A stretch of DNA of 64,000 nucleotides from Candidatus Binatia bacterium (GTDB lineage Bacteria > Desulfobacterota > Binatia > UBA12015). The notes under the pieces were generated by a model. It worked only from the letters and a program-made list of their open reading frames with translations. It had not been told where the DNA came from and did no database searches. The position numbers and the translations under genes were made by a program. Positions within the stretch are counted from its first letter, which is position 1. The number at the start of each line of letters is the position of its first letter. Below are positions 7,901 to 16,908 of this stretch, in pieces. Location of the stretch: contig DATCMB010000014.1 in the NCBI GenBank assembly GCA_036563615.1, positions 372,001-436,000 of the forward strand, written 5' to 3'.

Positions 7901-9430
7901 TCAATTTCGCGCCACCAGCTCCTCCACCGACCGGCGCGCGAGCGCGCTGCCGGTGAAGGGCTCGCGCACCGAGTACGCGTCGCCCGCGAACGGCAGCCAC
8001 AGGAGCCGCAGGCGCGGCGCGCCGAGCTCGACCGTCGGCAGGTCGTCACGGCGCATCGACGGCACCTCGTGCGGCGTGACGAGTCGCAGCGCGATCAACC
8101 GCGCGAGCGTCACGGCGTCGCTGCGGTCGAGCGAGCAGCCGACGAGCGGCGGCGCCTTGCTGAGCTCGTCCTCGATCTCCGGCGCGCGACGCGAGAGACG
8201 CGCGCCGAGGTCGCAGAGCGCCTTCAGCGCGCGCCAGCGAAACGCGGGTGCGTAGAGACGCTGCGGCAGCTCCGCGCGACTGCCACGGTCGACGAACGCG
8301 CCCTGCCGCGAAACGCTACGCCCGACGACGCGCGTCGCGGCGCTGACCTCCCACACCGGCAGACGGTGCGCGCCCGCATGCGCGGCGACAGCGCGCGCAC
8401 CTCGCCCCTCGCCTCGCGTCGTCGCCGTCGGCGGCGTCACCACCGTGCTCGCGATCTGCTCGAGCTCCTCGCCGAGGAGCTCCCACGTCCGCTCGCACGA
8501 CGCGCAGTGGAAGACGACGTCCTCCGGACGCAGCGGCAGATCCCAGCCGCAGTTCGGGCAGGTGAGCGGCCGGAAGCCGAGCACGCGATCGGGCGGCGCG
8601 CTCGCCGACGCCGCGGAGGCCAGCGCCGCGGGATCCAGGTCGCGCGCGACGATCGCGCCCGACACGGCGTCGAGCACAGCCACACGCGCGGTCACGCCTC
8701 GCATGCCGCGCGCCGAGGTCTCGACGACCCACAGCGGGAAGTAGATCAGCGACAGCGTCGCGCGCAGGACGTCGCGGTGCACGAGGTCGACGTCGCGCAG
8801 CGGCGTCAGCGCGCGGGCGAGCGCGGCGTCGCGCGCGAGCGTCGGCGGCAGCACGGTGGTGGTCGGGTCGAGCGCGTCTCGCCGGAAGAGCTCGAGGCGC
8901 AGCACACCGGTGCGCACGCCCAGCGACCAGCTCGCGACGCCGCCCGCCTCGCAGGCGAGGAAGCTGCGCTCGATGCGGCGGCCGACGAGCTCGATCGTCT
9001 CGCGCTTCTCGCTGGCCACGCCAGCTGAGGACGCGAGGTCGAGCAGGCTCTCGCCGAGGTGATCGAGCCGCTCGAGCGGCGAACGACGGCGCGTGACGAT
9101 CCGCTGGCGCTGCCACGAGAGCTCCTCGGCCGTGAGCCGGTAGTACGGCACGAGCAGCAGACGCGGCTCCGCGTGCGACGTCGCGGGCGCACGCACGGGA
9201 CGCACGCCACCCACGAGCTCGCGCGCCTCGCGCCGGCCGATGCGCGGCGCGACCGTGTAGCTCAGCACCTGCCGCCGCCCGGTGACGAGCAGCACGACCC
9301 CGCAGTGCGCGCAGCGCACCGCGTTGCTCGCCTCGGCGAAGTCGAGCGGCGCGCCGCAGCGCGGACAGCTCGTCGCGACGACGTGCGACGCCTGCGCGGC
9401 TGCGCCCCACGTCGCGGCGGCGCGCATCAT
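7901..9430 (-). CDS. Zinc-ribbon protein of unknown function, partner of the SPFH gene
   Basis: 509 residues with no signal peptide. An N-terminal zinc ribbon (CPRCGAPLDF...RCAHCG) and a central one (CPNCGWDLPL...FHCASCERTW) flank a large region rich in beta strands with repeated LPYYRLT- and LIYFPLWVVE-like segments. I do not recognise an enzymatic motif. The start codon follows the stop of the SPFH gene with no gap, so the two are very likely translated together and work together, possibly in a membrane-associated assembly. Two Met codons in a row mark the start. Confidence 0.75.
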   Translation of the reverse strand: MMRAAATWGAAAQASHVVATSCPRCGAPLDFAEASNAVRCAHCGVVLLVTGRRQVLSYTVAPRIGRREARELVGGVRPVRAPATSHAEPRLLLVPYYRLTAEELSWQRQRIVTRRRSPLERLDHLGESLLDLASSAGVASEKRETIELVGRRIERSFLACEAGGVASWSLGVRTGVLRLELFRRDALDPTTTVLPPTLARDAALARALTPLRDVDLVHRDVLRATLSLIYFPLWVVETSARGMRGVTARVAVLDAVSGAIVARDLDPAALASAASASAPPDRVLGFRPLTCPNCGWDLPLRPEDVVFHCASCERTWELLGEELEQIASTVVTPPTATTRGEGRGARAVAAHAGAHRLPVWEVSAATRVVGRSVSRQGAFVDRGSRAELPQRLYAPAFRWRALKALCDLGARLSRRAPEIEDELSKAPPLVGCSLDRSDAVTLARLIALRLVTPHEVPSMRRDDLPTVELGAPRLRLLWLPFAGDAYSVREPFTGSALARRSVEELVARN

Positions 9431-10615
9431 CTAGCGCGCCTGCGGCGGAGCGGGCTCGACCACCTTCTCGCCGCAGTGGAAGCAGAAGCGCGTTCCGTGC
9501 GGGAGCCGCGTCGCGCAGGCGGTGCAGGTCAGCTTGCGGCTCAGATCGACGCCGCACGCCGGGCAGAAGTTCGCCTGCGCGGTGACGTTCTTGTCGCAGC
9601 GCGGACACTTGCGCGCGACCACCAGCTGGTGCCCGCAGTGCGGACAGAAGCGGCAGTCCGGCGACACCGCGGCGTGGCACTCGGGACAGTGCAAGCCCTC
9701 GCGCTCGAGCATCGCGGACGACGTGATCGGCTCGCCGCGCAGCGAGCGCAGCACCATGCCGGGCAGCAGCATGCCGAGACCGGCGCCAAGGCCGATCTCC
9801 ATCGCGTTCGCCGCGCCAGCGTCGTGCCCGGCGCCGCTTCCGTTCGCCCCACCGCCGCCACCATGGCCCGTGCCGCCGAGCGCGTTCGCGGCGCGGAACT
9901 TCAAGTAGGCGTCGAGGTCGCCGATCGCCGCCATGCCGGCGCGGTCGTCGATCCTGCGCTGGACCTCCTCGGGCGGCGTGATGCGTCCGATCAGGAAGTC
10001 GACGAGTGCGATGCCGTACTTCGCGAAGTCGCTCTCGAGGCGCGCCCGCACGGCCTGACCCATCTCGTCGTAGCGCTGCGGCAGGTCGAGCACGCTCTCG
10101 ACGTTCTCGCCGAGGTAGTCGTTCAGGCGCGAGACGATCACCTCGCGCAGGTAGTCCTCGATGTCGGCGGTCGAGAACACGCCCTGCGTGCCGACCAGGC
10201 TGTTCACGAACAGCAGCGGCTCGACGACGCGCATGGTGAAGGCGCCGAACGCGCGCAGCCGCACGAGCCCCAGCTCGCGGTCCTTGAACGCGACCGGATC
10301 CTTCGTCCCCCAGCGCAGGTTGGTGAAGACCTTGAGGTTGACGAAGTAGACCTCGGCGCGGAACGGGCTCGTGAAGCCCCAGGGCAGCGCCAGGACCTTG
10401 GTCAGGATCGGCAGGTTGAGCGTCGACAGCGTGTGCCGTCCCGGTCCGAAGACGTCGAGCCCGCGGCCGCTCTTGAAGAAGATCGCCGCCTGGCTGTCGC
10501 GCACGATGAGCTGCGCACCGAGCTTGGTCTCACCCGAGCCGGACTCGGGCACCCGGTGCACGATCTCGGTGCCGGTCTCGTCGAGCCATTCGATGACCTC
10601 GAGGAATTGGGACAT
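9431..10615 (-). CDS. SPFH/Band-7 domain protein with three C-terminal zinc ribbons (YdjI/virion-core-like)
   Basis: 394 residues; TGGAGG lies nine bases before the ATG. The N-terminal 270 residues match the SPFH-type family once called virion core protein: RHTLSTLNLPI, FTNLRWGTKDPVAFKD, SRLNDYLGENVESVLDLPQ. A Gly-rich hinge (GGTGHGGGGGANGSGAGHD) leads to three zinc ribbons (CPECH..CPHCG, CPRCD..CPACG, CTACA..CFHCG). In Bacillus, YdjI recruits partners to stressed membranes. A membrane-stress scaffold role here is inference. It is the first gene of a two-gene operon with the zinc-ribbon protein at 7901. Confidence 0.88.
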   Translation of the reverse strand: MSQFLEVIEWLDETGTEIVHRVPESGSGETKLGAQLIVRDSQAAIFFKSGRGLDVFGPGRHTLSTLNLPILTKVLALPWGFTSPFRAEVYFVNLKVFTNLRWGTKDPVAFKDRELGLVRLRAFGAFTMRVVEPLLFVNSLVGTQGVFSTADIEDYLREVIVSRLNDYLGENVESVLDLPQRYDEMGQAVRARLESDFAKYGIALVDFLIGRITPPEEVQRRIDDRAGMAAIGDLDAYLKFRAANALGGTGHGGGGGANGSGAGHDAGAANAMEIGLGAGLGMLLPGMVLRSLRGEPITSSAMLEREGLHCPECHAAVSPDCRFCPHCGHQLVVARKCPRCDKNVTAQANFCPACGVDLSRKLTCTACATRLPHGTRFCFHCGEKVVEPAPPQAR

Positions 10616-10796
10616 GGGCGCGCCTCCAGCCGCCCGTACGAGACGGCTCCTGCCGGCGTATCGGCCACGCGCGGCGACCGCTTGATCGCGCGCCTGCACG
10701 AGCGAAAGCCATGCGGCCGAGCCATTGCTCCTGCATCGGGCGCACGACAAAGTGAGGCCCGACGACGACCATCGTCGACGGATCGGGGAGGGTTAC

Positions 10797-12311
10797 ATGG
10801 ATCTTCGTGCTTCGCTCGCCGCGCTCGCGGCGACCCTACTCACGACTTCGCTCGCCGCGCCGTTTCCCGCGAGCGCCCAGACCGAGCAGCAACGGCAGCC
10901 CGCAGCGCGCCAGCAAGCCCAGGCGCAAGGACAGCAAGCGCAGGATCTCACGCCCGCGCAGCGCATCGGTGAGGAGCTGAAGCAGGCGGGCATCGCGCAG
11001 CGCGGCGACACGAGCTTCGCGCCGGTCGCGGAGAAGATCGATTTCCCGGCGCTGATGAAGCAGCTGAGCGACGAGAAGCCGCAGTTCATGCGCCGCCAGC
11101 AGGAGCTCCTCGAGAGCCGCTACGACCTGTCGAACAAGCCGTCGACCGACACCAAGATGTCGCGCGGCAAGCCGATCCAGGAAGGCGTGCGCGTCAAGCT
11201 GCCGCCCGGCGTCACCTGGGAGCAGCTCGCGCAGATGACCCCCGACGAGATCCGCGAGCGCGACCTCTTCCCGAAGGGCTTCCTGCCGCTGCCGCACCCG
11301 AAGCACGAGGAAGGCGGCATGGTGTTCCCGAAGATGCACATCGACGAGATCAAGCGTCAGGAGGGCCGTGACCTGACGCGCTTCGACGTCGACTTCGACA
11401 TCCCGGAGCACTTCCTGCCCGAGTTCCCGCCGGCGATCTACTTGACGACGCGTCCGGACCTCGGCGACGTCTCGCAGGGCCAGCTGGTCACCAACGAGAA
11501 CTTCTACGAGCTGTTCAACGGCATCCTGAACCCGAAGCAGCTCGACGGCCTGCGCCTGCTCGTCACGCCGTTCCCGCAGCAGCAGTTCAACTTCACCGAC
11601 GACCGCCGCTCGGCCGAGCCGCACCGCGGCGTCGCCTGCTTCGACTGCCACGCGAACGGCCACACCAACGCGTCGACGCACCTCGTCGGCGACATCCGCC
11701 CGCAGGCCTTCCGCCACCGCATCGACACGCCGTCGCTGCGCGGGGTCAACATCCAGCGCCTGTTCGGCTCGCAGCGCGCGCTCAAGACGATCGAGGACTT
11801 CACCGAGTTCGAGCAGCGCGCCGCCTACTTCGACGGCGACCCGGTGATCGCGACCAAGAAGGGCATCAACCCGCTCGAGCGCGGCAGCCAGGTGCACGCG
11901 ATGGCGGAGTTCCAGGAGCTACTCGACTTCCCGCCGGCGCCGAAGCTCGACGTCTTCGGACGCCTGATCCGCGAGCGCGCGACCGAGCAGGAGCTACGCG
12001 GCGAGGAGATCTTCTTCGGCAAGGGCCAGTGCGCGTCCTGCCACGTCCCGCCGTATTACACCGACAACCTGATGCACAACCTGCAGGTCGAGCGCTTCTA
12101 CAAGGCGCAGATGATCAACGGCCGCGTCGCCGCCGCGGACGGCCCGATCAAGACCTTCCCGCTGCGCGGCATCAAGGAGTCGCCACCGTATCTGCACGAC
12201 GATCGGCTCTTGACGCTCGCGGACACGGTCGAGTTCTTCAACCTCGTCCTGGGCACGCAGCTCACGCAGCAGGAGAAGGAAGATCTGGTCGCGTTCCTGA
12301 AGACGCTCTGA
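10797..12311 (+). CDS. Exported di-haem cytochrome c, peroxidase/MauG-like
   Basis: 504 residues. A signal peptide ends near PFPASA, followed by a Gln/Ala-rich linker and a helical N-terminal region. Two CxxCH sites are present: CFDCH (about residue 281) and CASCH (about 412). The C-terminus (YLHDDRLLTLADTVEFFNLV...LVAFLKTL) is the usual end of bacterial di-haem cytochrome c peroxidases and MauG relatives. A periplasmic electron-transfer or oxidative role is likely, but the substrate is unknown. GGGAGGG precedes the ATG. It is the only cytochrome in the left third of the window. Confidence 0.85.
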   Translation: MDLRASLAALAATLLTTSLAAPFPASAQTEQQRQPAARQQAQAQGQQAQDLTPAQRIGEELKQAGIAQRGDTSFAPVAEKIDFPALMKQLSDEKPQFMRRQQELLESRYDLSNKPSTDTKMSRGKPIQEGVRVKLPPGVTWEQLAQMTPDEIRERDLFPKGFLPLPHPKHEEGGMVFPKMHIDEIKRQEGRDLTRFDVDFDIPEHFLPEFPPAIYLTTRPDLGDVSQGQLVTNENFYELFNGILNPKQLDGLRLLVTPFPQQQFNFTDDRRSAEPHRGVACFDCHANGHTNASTHLVGDIRPQAFRHRIDTPSLRGVNIQRLFGSQRALKTIEDFTEFEQRAAYFDGDPVIATKKGINPLERGSQVHAMAEFQELLDFPPAPKLDVFGRLIRERATEQELRGEEIFFGKGQCASCHVPPYYTDNLMHNLQVERFYKAQMINGRVAAADGPIKTFPLRGIKESPPYLHDDRLLTLADTVEFFNLVLGTQLTQQEKEDLVAFLKTL

Positions 12312-12357
12312 GCCGGGTTTTGCGTCGGGTCGGCGCAACGGCGACACATGATGCCGC

Positions 12358-13530
12358 ATGCTGTCGGCCCCAGCGCAACCCGTGCACGCTCGCGTCCTGT
12401 CCGGCCGCTTCCTGCGCCTGACGGTCGCGAACTTCTGCTTCTTCATGACGTTCGCGTCCTTCTTCCTGCTGCCGCTGCACGTGCGCGCGCTCGGCGGCAC
12501 GGACCGGACCGTCGGCTTCGTCATGGGGACGACGGGAATCGCGGGGCTGGTCGGCGTCTTCCTGGTCGGCACGCTGATCGACCGCGTCGGCTGCCGCGTG
12601 TTCCTGCGCAGCGGGCTCGCGCTGATGGCGGTCGTGTCGCTCGCGTTCGCCTTCGTGCGCGAGCTCGGCTGGCCGCTGTTCGTGCTGCGCGGGCTGCAGG
12701 GTCTCGCGTTCGCGGCGGGCTTCAACGCGGCGTCGACGCTCGCGGCGGCGTTCGCGCCGCCCGAGCGCCGCGCCACCGCGCTCGGCTTCTTCGGCATCTC
12801 GACGCTCACGACGCACGCCCTCGCCCCGACGCTCGGCGAGCAGATCCTCCGTGTCGCGAGCTTCCACGTGCTGTTCGCGGTCGCAGCGGCCTTCTCGGTG
12901 ATCGGGCTCGCGCTCGCCTGGACGCTGCCCGAGCCCGAGCTGCCCAAGGCGCCGAGCGGCGCGAGCGCGCCGATGCCGCGCGCGCTCGTCGTGAGCCTGG
13001 CCGCGACGCTCTGCTGCGGCGTCGCGTTCGGCGCCGTGATGACCTTCGTGCCGACCTTCGCGGTCGACGCGCGGCTCGGCCCGGTGTCGGTCTTCTTCCT
13101 GGCCTACACGTCGATGGCGATCATGACGCGGCTCTGGGCCGGCAAGCTCGCCGACGACATCGGGCTCAGGCGCATGATCCTGCCCGGCATGGCGTGGCTC
13201 GCGGTCTCGATCTACGGGCTCGCCCGCGTCGACTCGACGCTCACCTTCCTCGTCGCCGGCGTGTCGTTCGGGCTCGCGCAGGGCGTCGTCTACCCGACCC
13301 TGAACGCGTTCAGCGTCGACCTCGCCGCGGAAGGTCAGCTGGGTCGCGTGCAGGCGTTCTACAACGGCACCTTCAACCTCGGCATCACCTCGGGCTCGTT
13401 CGCGCTGGGTCCGGTGGTGAACGCCTTCGGCCACCGTACGATGTTCGTTTGTGCCGCGGGCGCCGCGCTGCTCGCCTTCGTGCTCTTCCTCGGCGGCACG
13501 CGGGAGCCGGCGGTCGCAAGGGGGCGCTGA
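12358..13530 (+). CDS. MFS transporter
   Basis: 390 residues with about 12 membrane helices. The first loop carries GFVMGTTGIAGLVGVFLVG followed by LIDRVGCRVFL, the MFS motif A region, and the second half repeats it (LAYTSMAIMTRLWAGKLADDIG). This is a single-component major facilitator of the small-molecule exporter kind. The substrate cannot be told. It is followed after 8 bases by the Smr gene, which suggests co-transcription. Confidence 0.9.
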   Translation: MLSAPAQPVHARVLSGRFLRLTVANFCFFMTFASFFLLPLHVRALGGTDRTVGFVMGTTGIAGLVGVFLVGTLIDRVGCRVFLRSGLALMAVVSLAFAFVRELGWPLFVLRGLQGLAFAAGFNAASTLAAAFAPPERRATALGFFGISTLTTHALAPTLGEQILRVASFHVLFAVAAAFSVIGLALAWTLPEPELPKAPSGASAPMPRALVVSLAATLCCGVAFGAVMTFVPTFAVDARLGPVSVFFLAYTSMAIMTRLWAGKLADDIGLRRMILPGMAWLAVSIYGLARVDSTLTFLVAGVSFGLAQGVVYPTLNAFSVDLAAEGQLGRVQAFYNGTFNLGITSGSFALGPVVNAFGHRTMFVCAAGAALLAFVLFLGGTREPAVARGR

Positions 13531-13538
13531 CGACGAGG

Positions 13539-13934
13539 ATGACTGGCTTTCGCGCGCGGCTGCGCACCGTGCTGCGCGACGTCTTCGGGCTCGTTCCGAC
13601 GCTCGACCTGCACGGTCTCCGTCCGCGCGAGGCGATCGAGGCGACCGAGCGCTTCGTCACCGAGGCGCACGCCGCCGGCGAGACCGTGATCCGGATCGTC
13701 TACGGCAAGGGCCGCGGCAGCCCGGGCGGCGTCGGCGTGCTGCGTCAAGCCATCCCCGGCTGGCTCGAGCAGCACAAGACGGACCTGGTCGAGCGCTTCG
13801 AGCGCGAGCTCGACCGCGACGGCAACGACGGCGCGATGCGCGTCTGGCTGCGTCAGAAGCGGGACGACGCGAGCAAGCCCGACGAGGCGGACGGCGCGGA
13901 CGGGAAGGACGGGAAGGCCACGAAGCGGACGTGA
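13539..13934 (+). CDS. Smr-domain protein
   Basis: 131 residues. The Smr domain is complete: LDLHGLRPREAIEATERF, RIVYGKGRGSPGGVGVLRQ and the terminal helix of the domain. A charged tail (DEADGADGKDGKATKRT) follows. Stand-alone Smr proteins are nucleases or nucleic-acid-binding proteins; E. coli SmrA nicks DNA and SmrB cleaves mRNA at collided ribosomes. GAGG precedes the ATG, and the gene is probably in an operon with the MFS gene. Which nucleic acid it acts on is unknown. Confidence 0.88.
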   Translation: MTGFRARLRTVLRDVFGLVPTLDLHGLRPREAIEATERFVTEAHAAGETVIRIVYGKGRGSPGGVGVLRQAIPGWLEQHKTDLVERFERELDRDGNDGAMRVWLRQKRDDASKPDEADGADGKDGKATKRT

Positions 13935-14056
13935 GCGTCGCGCTGGTCCCGACGGTGCGCCACGCGCCGCGGCGGCTGCGCGCAGCAGCGCCTCGGCCGC
14001 GTCGCACGAAGCGTATGGCCCGCTCTCCGCGCCTCCGCTAGAGCGAAGCCGCTCCG

Positions 14057-15322
14057 ATGCTGTCCGCGCTCTACCCGCTGTGCCGCGTGCCCGAGTCGCT
14101 CGACGAGGTGACCACGGTGCGACCCGACGCCGAGGTCCCGCCGCGCGACCTCGGGCTCGACCGCGACGCCGTCGAGAGCATCTGGCAGGCGGTGCAGAGC
14201 CTCTATGCGAGCGGCGCGCACCCGGCGATCGCGCTCTGCGTGCGCTGGCGCGGCCACGTCGTGCTCGACCGCGCGATCGGCCACGCGCGCGGCAACTCGC
14301 CGAACGACCCGCCCGACGCGCCGAAGGTGCTGGCGACGCCCGACACGCCTTTCTGCCTGCTGTCGGGCTCGAAGCCGGTGACCGCGATGGTCCTGCACCT
14401 CATGGACCAGCGCAATCTGATCCGGCTCGACGACGCGATCGCGGAGTACATCCCGGAGTTCGCGCGCCACGGCAAGGAGAGCATCACGTTCCGGCACATC
14501 CTCGCGCACCGCGCGGGCGTGCCGAACCCGCCCGCCGACTCGATGGACCCGACGCTGCTCGAGCACCCCGACCGCATCGTCGAGCTGCTCTGCGAGCAGC
14601 GTCCGCTGTGGCGGCCGGGCACTCGCCTCGCCTACCACGCGGTGACGACGGGCTTCCTGCTCGGCGAGGTCGTGCGCCGGGTGACCGGCAAGGACATCCG
14701 CACCTACCTCGCGGAGAGCATCCTCGCGCCGCTCGGCTTCCGCTGGATGAACTACGGCGTCGCCCCCGAGGACGTGCCGCAGGTCGCCGTCAACGCCTTC
14801 ACCGGTCCGCCGCCGCTGCCGCCGGTCTCGACGCTCTTCCAGCGCGCGCTCGGCCTGCCCGTGCAGCAGGTGGTCGAGATGAGCAACGACCGACGCTTCC
14901 TGACGAGCATCTTCCCGTCCGGCAACGTCGTCGCGACGGCGAACGAGGCGTCGCGCTTCTACGAGCTGCTGCGCCGCGGCGGCGAGCTCGACGGCGTGCG
15001 CATCTTCGACCGCCGCACCGTGCGGCGCGCGACCGCCGAGCACTCCTACCTCGAGCCCGACTTCACGCTCGTCCTGCCGTTCCGCTACGGCCTCGGCTTC
15101 ATGCTCGGCGGCGAGTGGTTCAGCCTCTACGGACCGTACACGCCGCACGCCTACGGCCACATCGGCTTCACCAACATCGTCACCTGGGCCGATCCCGAGC
15201 GCGACGTCGCAGGGGCGCTGCTGACCAGCGGCAAGCCGATCGTCTACCCGCAGATCTTCTGGATCTTCGAGATCCTGCGGCGCATCGGCAACGCGTTCCC
15301 GCGCCACGCGTACGCGCCCTGA
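14057..15322 (+). CDS. Beta-lactamase-family serine hydrolase (EstB/class C-like)
   Basis: 421 residues without a clear signal peptide. The nucleophile motif SxxK is SGSK in LLSGSKPVTAM. HILAHRAGVPN and GFLLGEVVRRVTGKD are typical of the class C beta-lactamase/esterase family. The usual YxN is changed to YHA, and the KTG-like position reads HIGFTN. Members are esterases, DD-peptidases or amidases rather than true antibiotic-resistance enzymes, so an esterase role is the safer guess. About 120 bases without an obvious gene separate it from the Smr gene. Confidence 0.87.
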   Translation: MLSALYPLCRVPESLDEVTTVRPDAEVPPRDLGLDRDAVESIWQAVQSLYASGAHPAIALCVRWRGHVVLDRAIGHARGNSPNDPPDAPKVLATPDTPFCLLSGSKPVTAMVLHLMDQRNLIRLDDAIAEYIPEFARHGKESITFRHILAHRAGVPNPPADSMDPTLLEHPDRIVELLCEQRPLWRPGTRLAYHAVTTGFLLGEVVRRVTGKDIRTYLAESILAPLGFRWMNYGVAPEDVPQVAVNAFTGPPPLPPVSTLFQRALGLPVQQVVEMSNDRRFLTSIFPSGNVVATANEASRFYELLRRGGELDGVRIFDRRTVRRATAEHSYLEPDFTLVLPFRYGLGFMLGGEWFSLYGPYTPHAYGHIGFTNIVTWADPERDVAGALLTSGKPIVYPQIFWIFEILRRIGNAFPRHAYAP

Positions 15323-15361
15323 CGTGCGCTATCGGTCTTGTGCGCGAGCCTCGGCGCAATC

Positions 15362-16831
15362 ATGATCCCGCGCATGACGCCGACCCGGATCTCGCTCACC
15401 ACGCTTCTGCTGCTCGCCGCCCTGGCCCTCGGCCCGGGCGCGCCCGACGCGCGCGCGCAGTGCCGCGAAGGCGAAACGGCGCTCGCCGACGAGCGCGCGC
15501 TCGCCGCGGTGCGCGCCGCGATCGACGAGGAGTGTCCGTGTGATTCGTACGACGGCACGCCGGGTCGGACGCGCGCGGACTACGAGACCTGCGCGAGAGC
15601 GCAGATCGAGCTCGCGCGCGAGCGCGGCGAGCTGAGCGAGGGCTGCGCCGCGACCGCGCGCGACGTCGTGCGCGGCTCGGTGTGCGGCACGAACGACGTC
15701 GCCTGCGCGAGCGTGCCGCGCGGCACCGGCGCCGGGATCTCGTGCCGGATCACGTCGCCGGCGAGCTGCCGCACGACCGGCGGCGGGGTCACGCGGCTGC
15801 CGATCACGCCGCCGCCCGCGCTCGACACGTCGCTGCGCCGTCCGGTGAGCCCGCTGCGCAGCCCGACCGGACGGCGTCCGTGCACCGAGCTCGAGACCTG
15901 CGCCGACGTCCTCGAGTGGACCGCCGGCACCTGCGTCGACACCCGCGAGAACGGGCCGTACACCCCGGGCGTCCGCGAGCTGCGTCTGGTCAAGCCGTCC
16001 GCCGTCGATCCGTCGCAGGAGCGCGTCCTCGACGTGCTCGTCTGGTACCCGGCGCAGGACGGCTCGGGACCGATCGACGAAGGGGAGCGTGCGGTGCGCG
16101 ACGCGCCGCTCGAGCTCTCCGGCGGACCGTACCCGCTGCTCGTCTTCTCGCACGGCTCGTGCGGCTATCCCCGTCAGAGCCTGTTCTTGACGCCGTGGCT
16201 CGCCTCGCACGGCTTCATCGTCGTCGCGCCGCCGCACCCGGGGAACACGATCTTCGAGTTCCCGGACTGCCAGGCGCAGTCGGCGCTCGCCGCCGCGGCC
16301 GTCGAGCGCCCGCAGGACGTCGTGTTCACGCTCGACCAGATGCTCGAGGCGAACCGCGACCCGAGCTCGCCGCTCTTCGGCGCGATCGACGAGCGGCGCC
16401 TCGGCATGAGCGGCCACTCCTTCGGCGGGCTCACGACCTATCTCGCGACCGCGATCGACGAGCGCTTCGTGGTCGCGATGCCGCTCGCGGCCGCGACCGG
16501 GCCGAACTCGTCGCTCGACGTCCCGTCGCTCACCATGTTCGGCGCGATCGATTCGGTGGTGAACAACCCCGGCATCCTCGCCGCCTACGAGCGCTCGAGC
16601 GCTCCGAAGCTGCTGGTCGGCATCGAGGATGCTGGGCACTACGCCTTCTCCGACGGCTGCTTCCCCGGCCCCGACTGCAATCCGCCGGCGACGCTCACGC
16701 AGGACGAGGCGCACGAGCGCGTCAAGCGCTGGGTTCTGCCCTTCCTCAAGGTCTACCTCGCGGGCGACCGCAGCTTCGCGCCGTTCCTGCTCGCCGAGCC
16801 GCCGCCCGGCGTGATCGTCGAGCGCCGCTGA
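15362..16831 (+). CDS. Secreted alpha/beta hydrolase, PAF-acetylhydrolase/dienelactone-hydrolase-like
   Basis: 489 residues from ATG 15362 (ATG 15374 is also possible). A signal peptide (LTTLLLLAALALGPGAPDARA) leads into about 170 residues rich in Cys (CPCDSYDG, ACASV, CRITSPASCR), which probably form disulfides. The hydrolase domain follows: LLVFSHGSCGYPRQ (oxyanion loop), RLGMSGHSFGG (nucleophile Ser), an acidic residue near FGAIDSVVNN, and GIEDAGHYAFSD (catalytic His). This arrangement is that of PAF acetylhydrolases and related carboxylesterases. The Cys-rich N-terminal part is unusual and I do not recognise it. Confidence 0.85.
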   Translation: MIPRMTPTRISLTTLLLLAALALGPGAPDARAQCREGETALADERALAAVRAAIDEECPCDSYDGTPGRTRADYETCARAQIELARERGELSEGCAATARDVVRGSVCGTNDVACASVPRGTGAGISCRITSPASCRTTGGGVTRLPITPPPALDTSLRRPVSPLRSPTGRRPCTELETCADVLEWTAGTCVDTRENGPYTPGVRELRLVKPSAVDPSQERVLDVLVWYPAQDGSGPIDEGERAVRDAPLELSGGPYPLLVFSHGSCGYPRQSLFLTPWLASHGFIVVAPPHPGNTIFEFPDCQAQSALAAAAVERPQDVVFTLDQMLEANRDPSSPLFGAIDERRLGMSGHSFGGLTTYLATAIDERFVVAMPLAAATGPNSSLDVPSLTMFGAIDSVVNNPGILAAYERSSAPKLLVGIEDAGHYAFSDGCFPGPDCNPPATLTQDEAHERVKRWVLPFLKVYLAGDRSFAPFLLAEPPPGVIVERR

Positions 16832-16908
16832 GCGTCGAGGATCAAGTCTCCTCCGTACCCGGCCGACGTTAGGGCATCGGCCCACGCGCGGCCGCGGACG
16901 GAGGAGAG

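Noticed and set aside
13931..14041. A 36-codon GTG frame overlapping the Smr stop (GTGA)
   Set aside because: Arg-rich with no family and no repeat structure. The overlap alone is weak evidence in such GC-rich DNA.
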